The notes under the pieces were generated by a model. It did not search any database. It was not told the origin of the DNA and was given only the letters and a program-made list of their open reading frames with translations. This document shows, piece by piece, positions 37,708-37,921 of a stretch of DNA of 37,921 nucleotides. The DNA is from an uncultured Bartonella sp. (lineage in GTDB: Bacteria; Pseudomonadota; Alphaproteobacteria; Rhizobiales; Rhizobiaceae), in contig NZ_CALYQK010000014.1 in NCBI RefSeq assembly GCF_945285465.1, positions 1 through 37,921 of the forward strand, read 5' to 3'. Each line of letters begins with the position of its first letter. Position 1 is the first letter of the stretch. The position numbers and the translations under genes are program-made.

Positions 37708-37921
37708 ATGTCCACGGTCGTGTCTGGCAAGCCACAAAAGCTGTCGCATTCTTTCGCACTGCCTAAAGCTCTCAGCGCCGGTTTTATTATTATTGTCGCT
37801 ATCTGGCTTTCTATAGCCTACAGTCTTCAACAAGGGCTGTTGCTGATTGTTGGTGCCGCACTGGGATTAACACTTTATCATGCGTCTTTCGGTTTCACCT
37901 CTGCATGGCGTAAATTGATTG
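37708..37921 (+). CDS. YeeE/YedE (TsuA-like) transporter, 5' part only
   Basis: The gene runs off the window end, so only 71 residues are visible. From the ATG at 37708 (ribosome site gaaagga at 37695-37701) the protein has a polar start, a membrane helix (LSAGFIIIVAIWLSIAYSL), a second helix (LLLIVGAALGLTLYH) and the motif HASFGFTSAWRKLI, which is characteristic of YeeE/YedE-family thiosulfate (TsuA-like) uptake proteins. The assignment rests on that motif and the membrane layout. The 230 bases before it hold no gene that I can support. Confidence 0.75.
   Translation, partial: MSTVVSGKPQKLSHSFALPKALSAGFIIIVAIWLSIAYSLQQGLLLIVGAALGLTLYHASFGFTSAWRKLI

Overview
The window looks like chromosomal DNA of an alphaproteobacterium of the order Hyphomicrobiales, in the Bartonellaceae/Brucellaceae lineage. 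The grounds are a CcrM-type methyltransferase with a C-terminal RAMA domain, an IalB-family exported protein beside tldD, the gene pairs dciA-like/dsbA/smc, ispH/thrB/rnhA and thrC/M16 peptidase/GNAT, and moderately AT-rich intergenic DNA. I assign no species. I found no rRNA, tRNA, CRISPR array, prophage or insertion sequence.

Left part (1-8 kb): an AT-rich stretch, a frameshifted membrane protein gene, about 1 kb of apparently non-coding or decayed DNA, a metallo-beta-lactamase-fold hydrolase, then a minus-strand run ppdK > polysaccharide deacetylase-like > DUF1499 protein.

Middle (8-20 kb): a minus-strand genome-maintenance run (DUF721/DciA-like > DsbA-like > smc) has a nucleotide-sugar epimerase and a family-25 glycosyltransferase attached upstream. 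Next to these lies an MHS-type transporter pseudogene broken by an 8-bp tandem duplication and a TGG-to-TAG change. Then come mutY, ccrM and a HAD phosphatase.

Right-middle (20-32 kb): a lipoprotein, thrC, an M16 peptidase, a GNAT acetyltransferase, a large membrane PAS-GGDEF-EAL protein with degenerate catalytic motifs, YqgE/AlgH, an exported DsbD N-domain-like protein, and the ispH > thrB > rnhA run.

Right end (32-38 kb): what appears to be a shrunken cytochrome c oxidase (cox) locus. Only a heme-copper-oxidase subunit I homologue, ctaB and a tiny coxF-like gene remain. The subunit I keeps its three heme histidines and the HPE-x-Y motif. It has lost the adjacent pair of CuB histidines (WAHH is WMND), the D- and K-channel residues and the arginine pair near the C terminus. 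No ctaC, ctaG, ctaE or surf1 is present around it. An IalB-family protein, tldD and the start of a YeeE/YedE-type transporter follow. The remodelled subunit I in its reduced operon is the most unusual thing here: either a late stage of terminal-oxidase loss or a heme protein with a new role.
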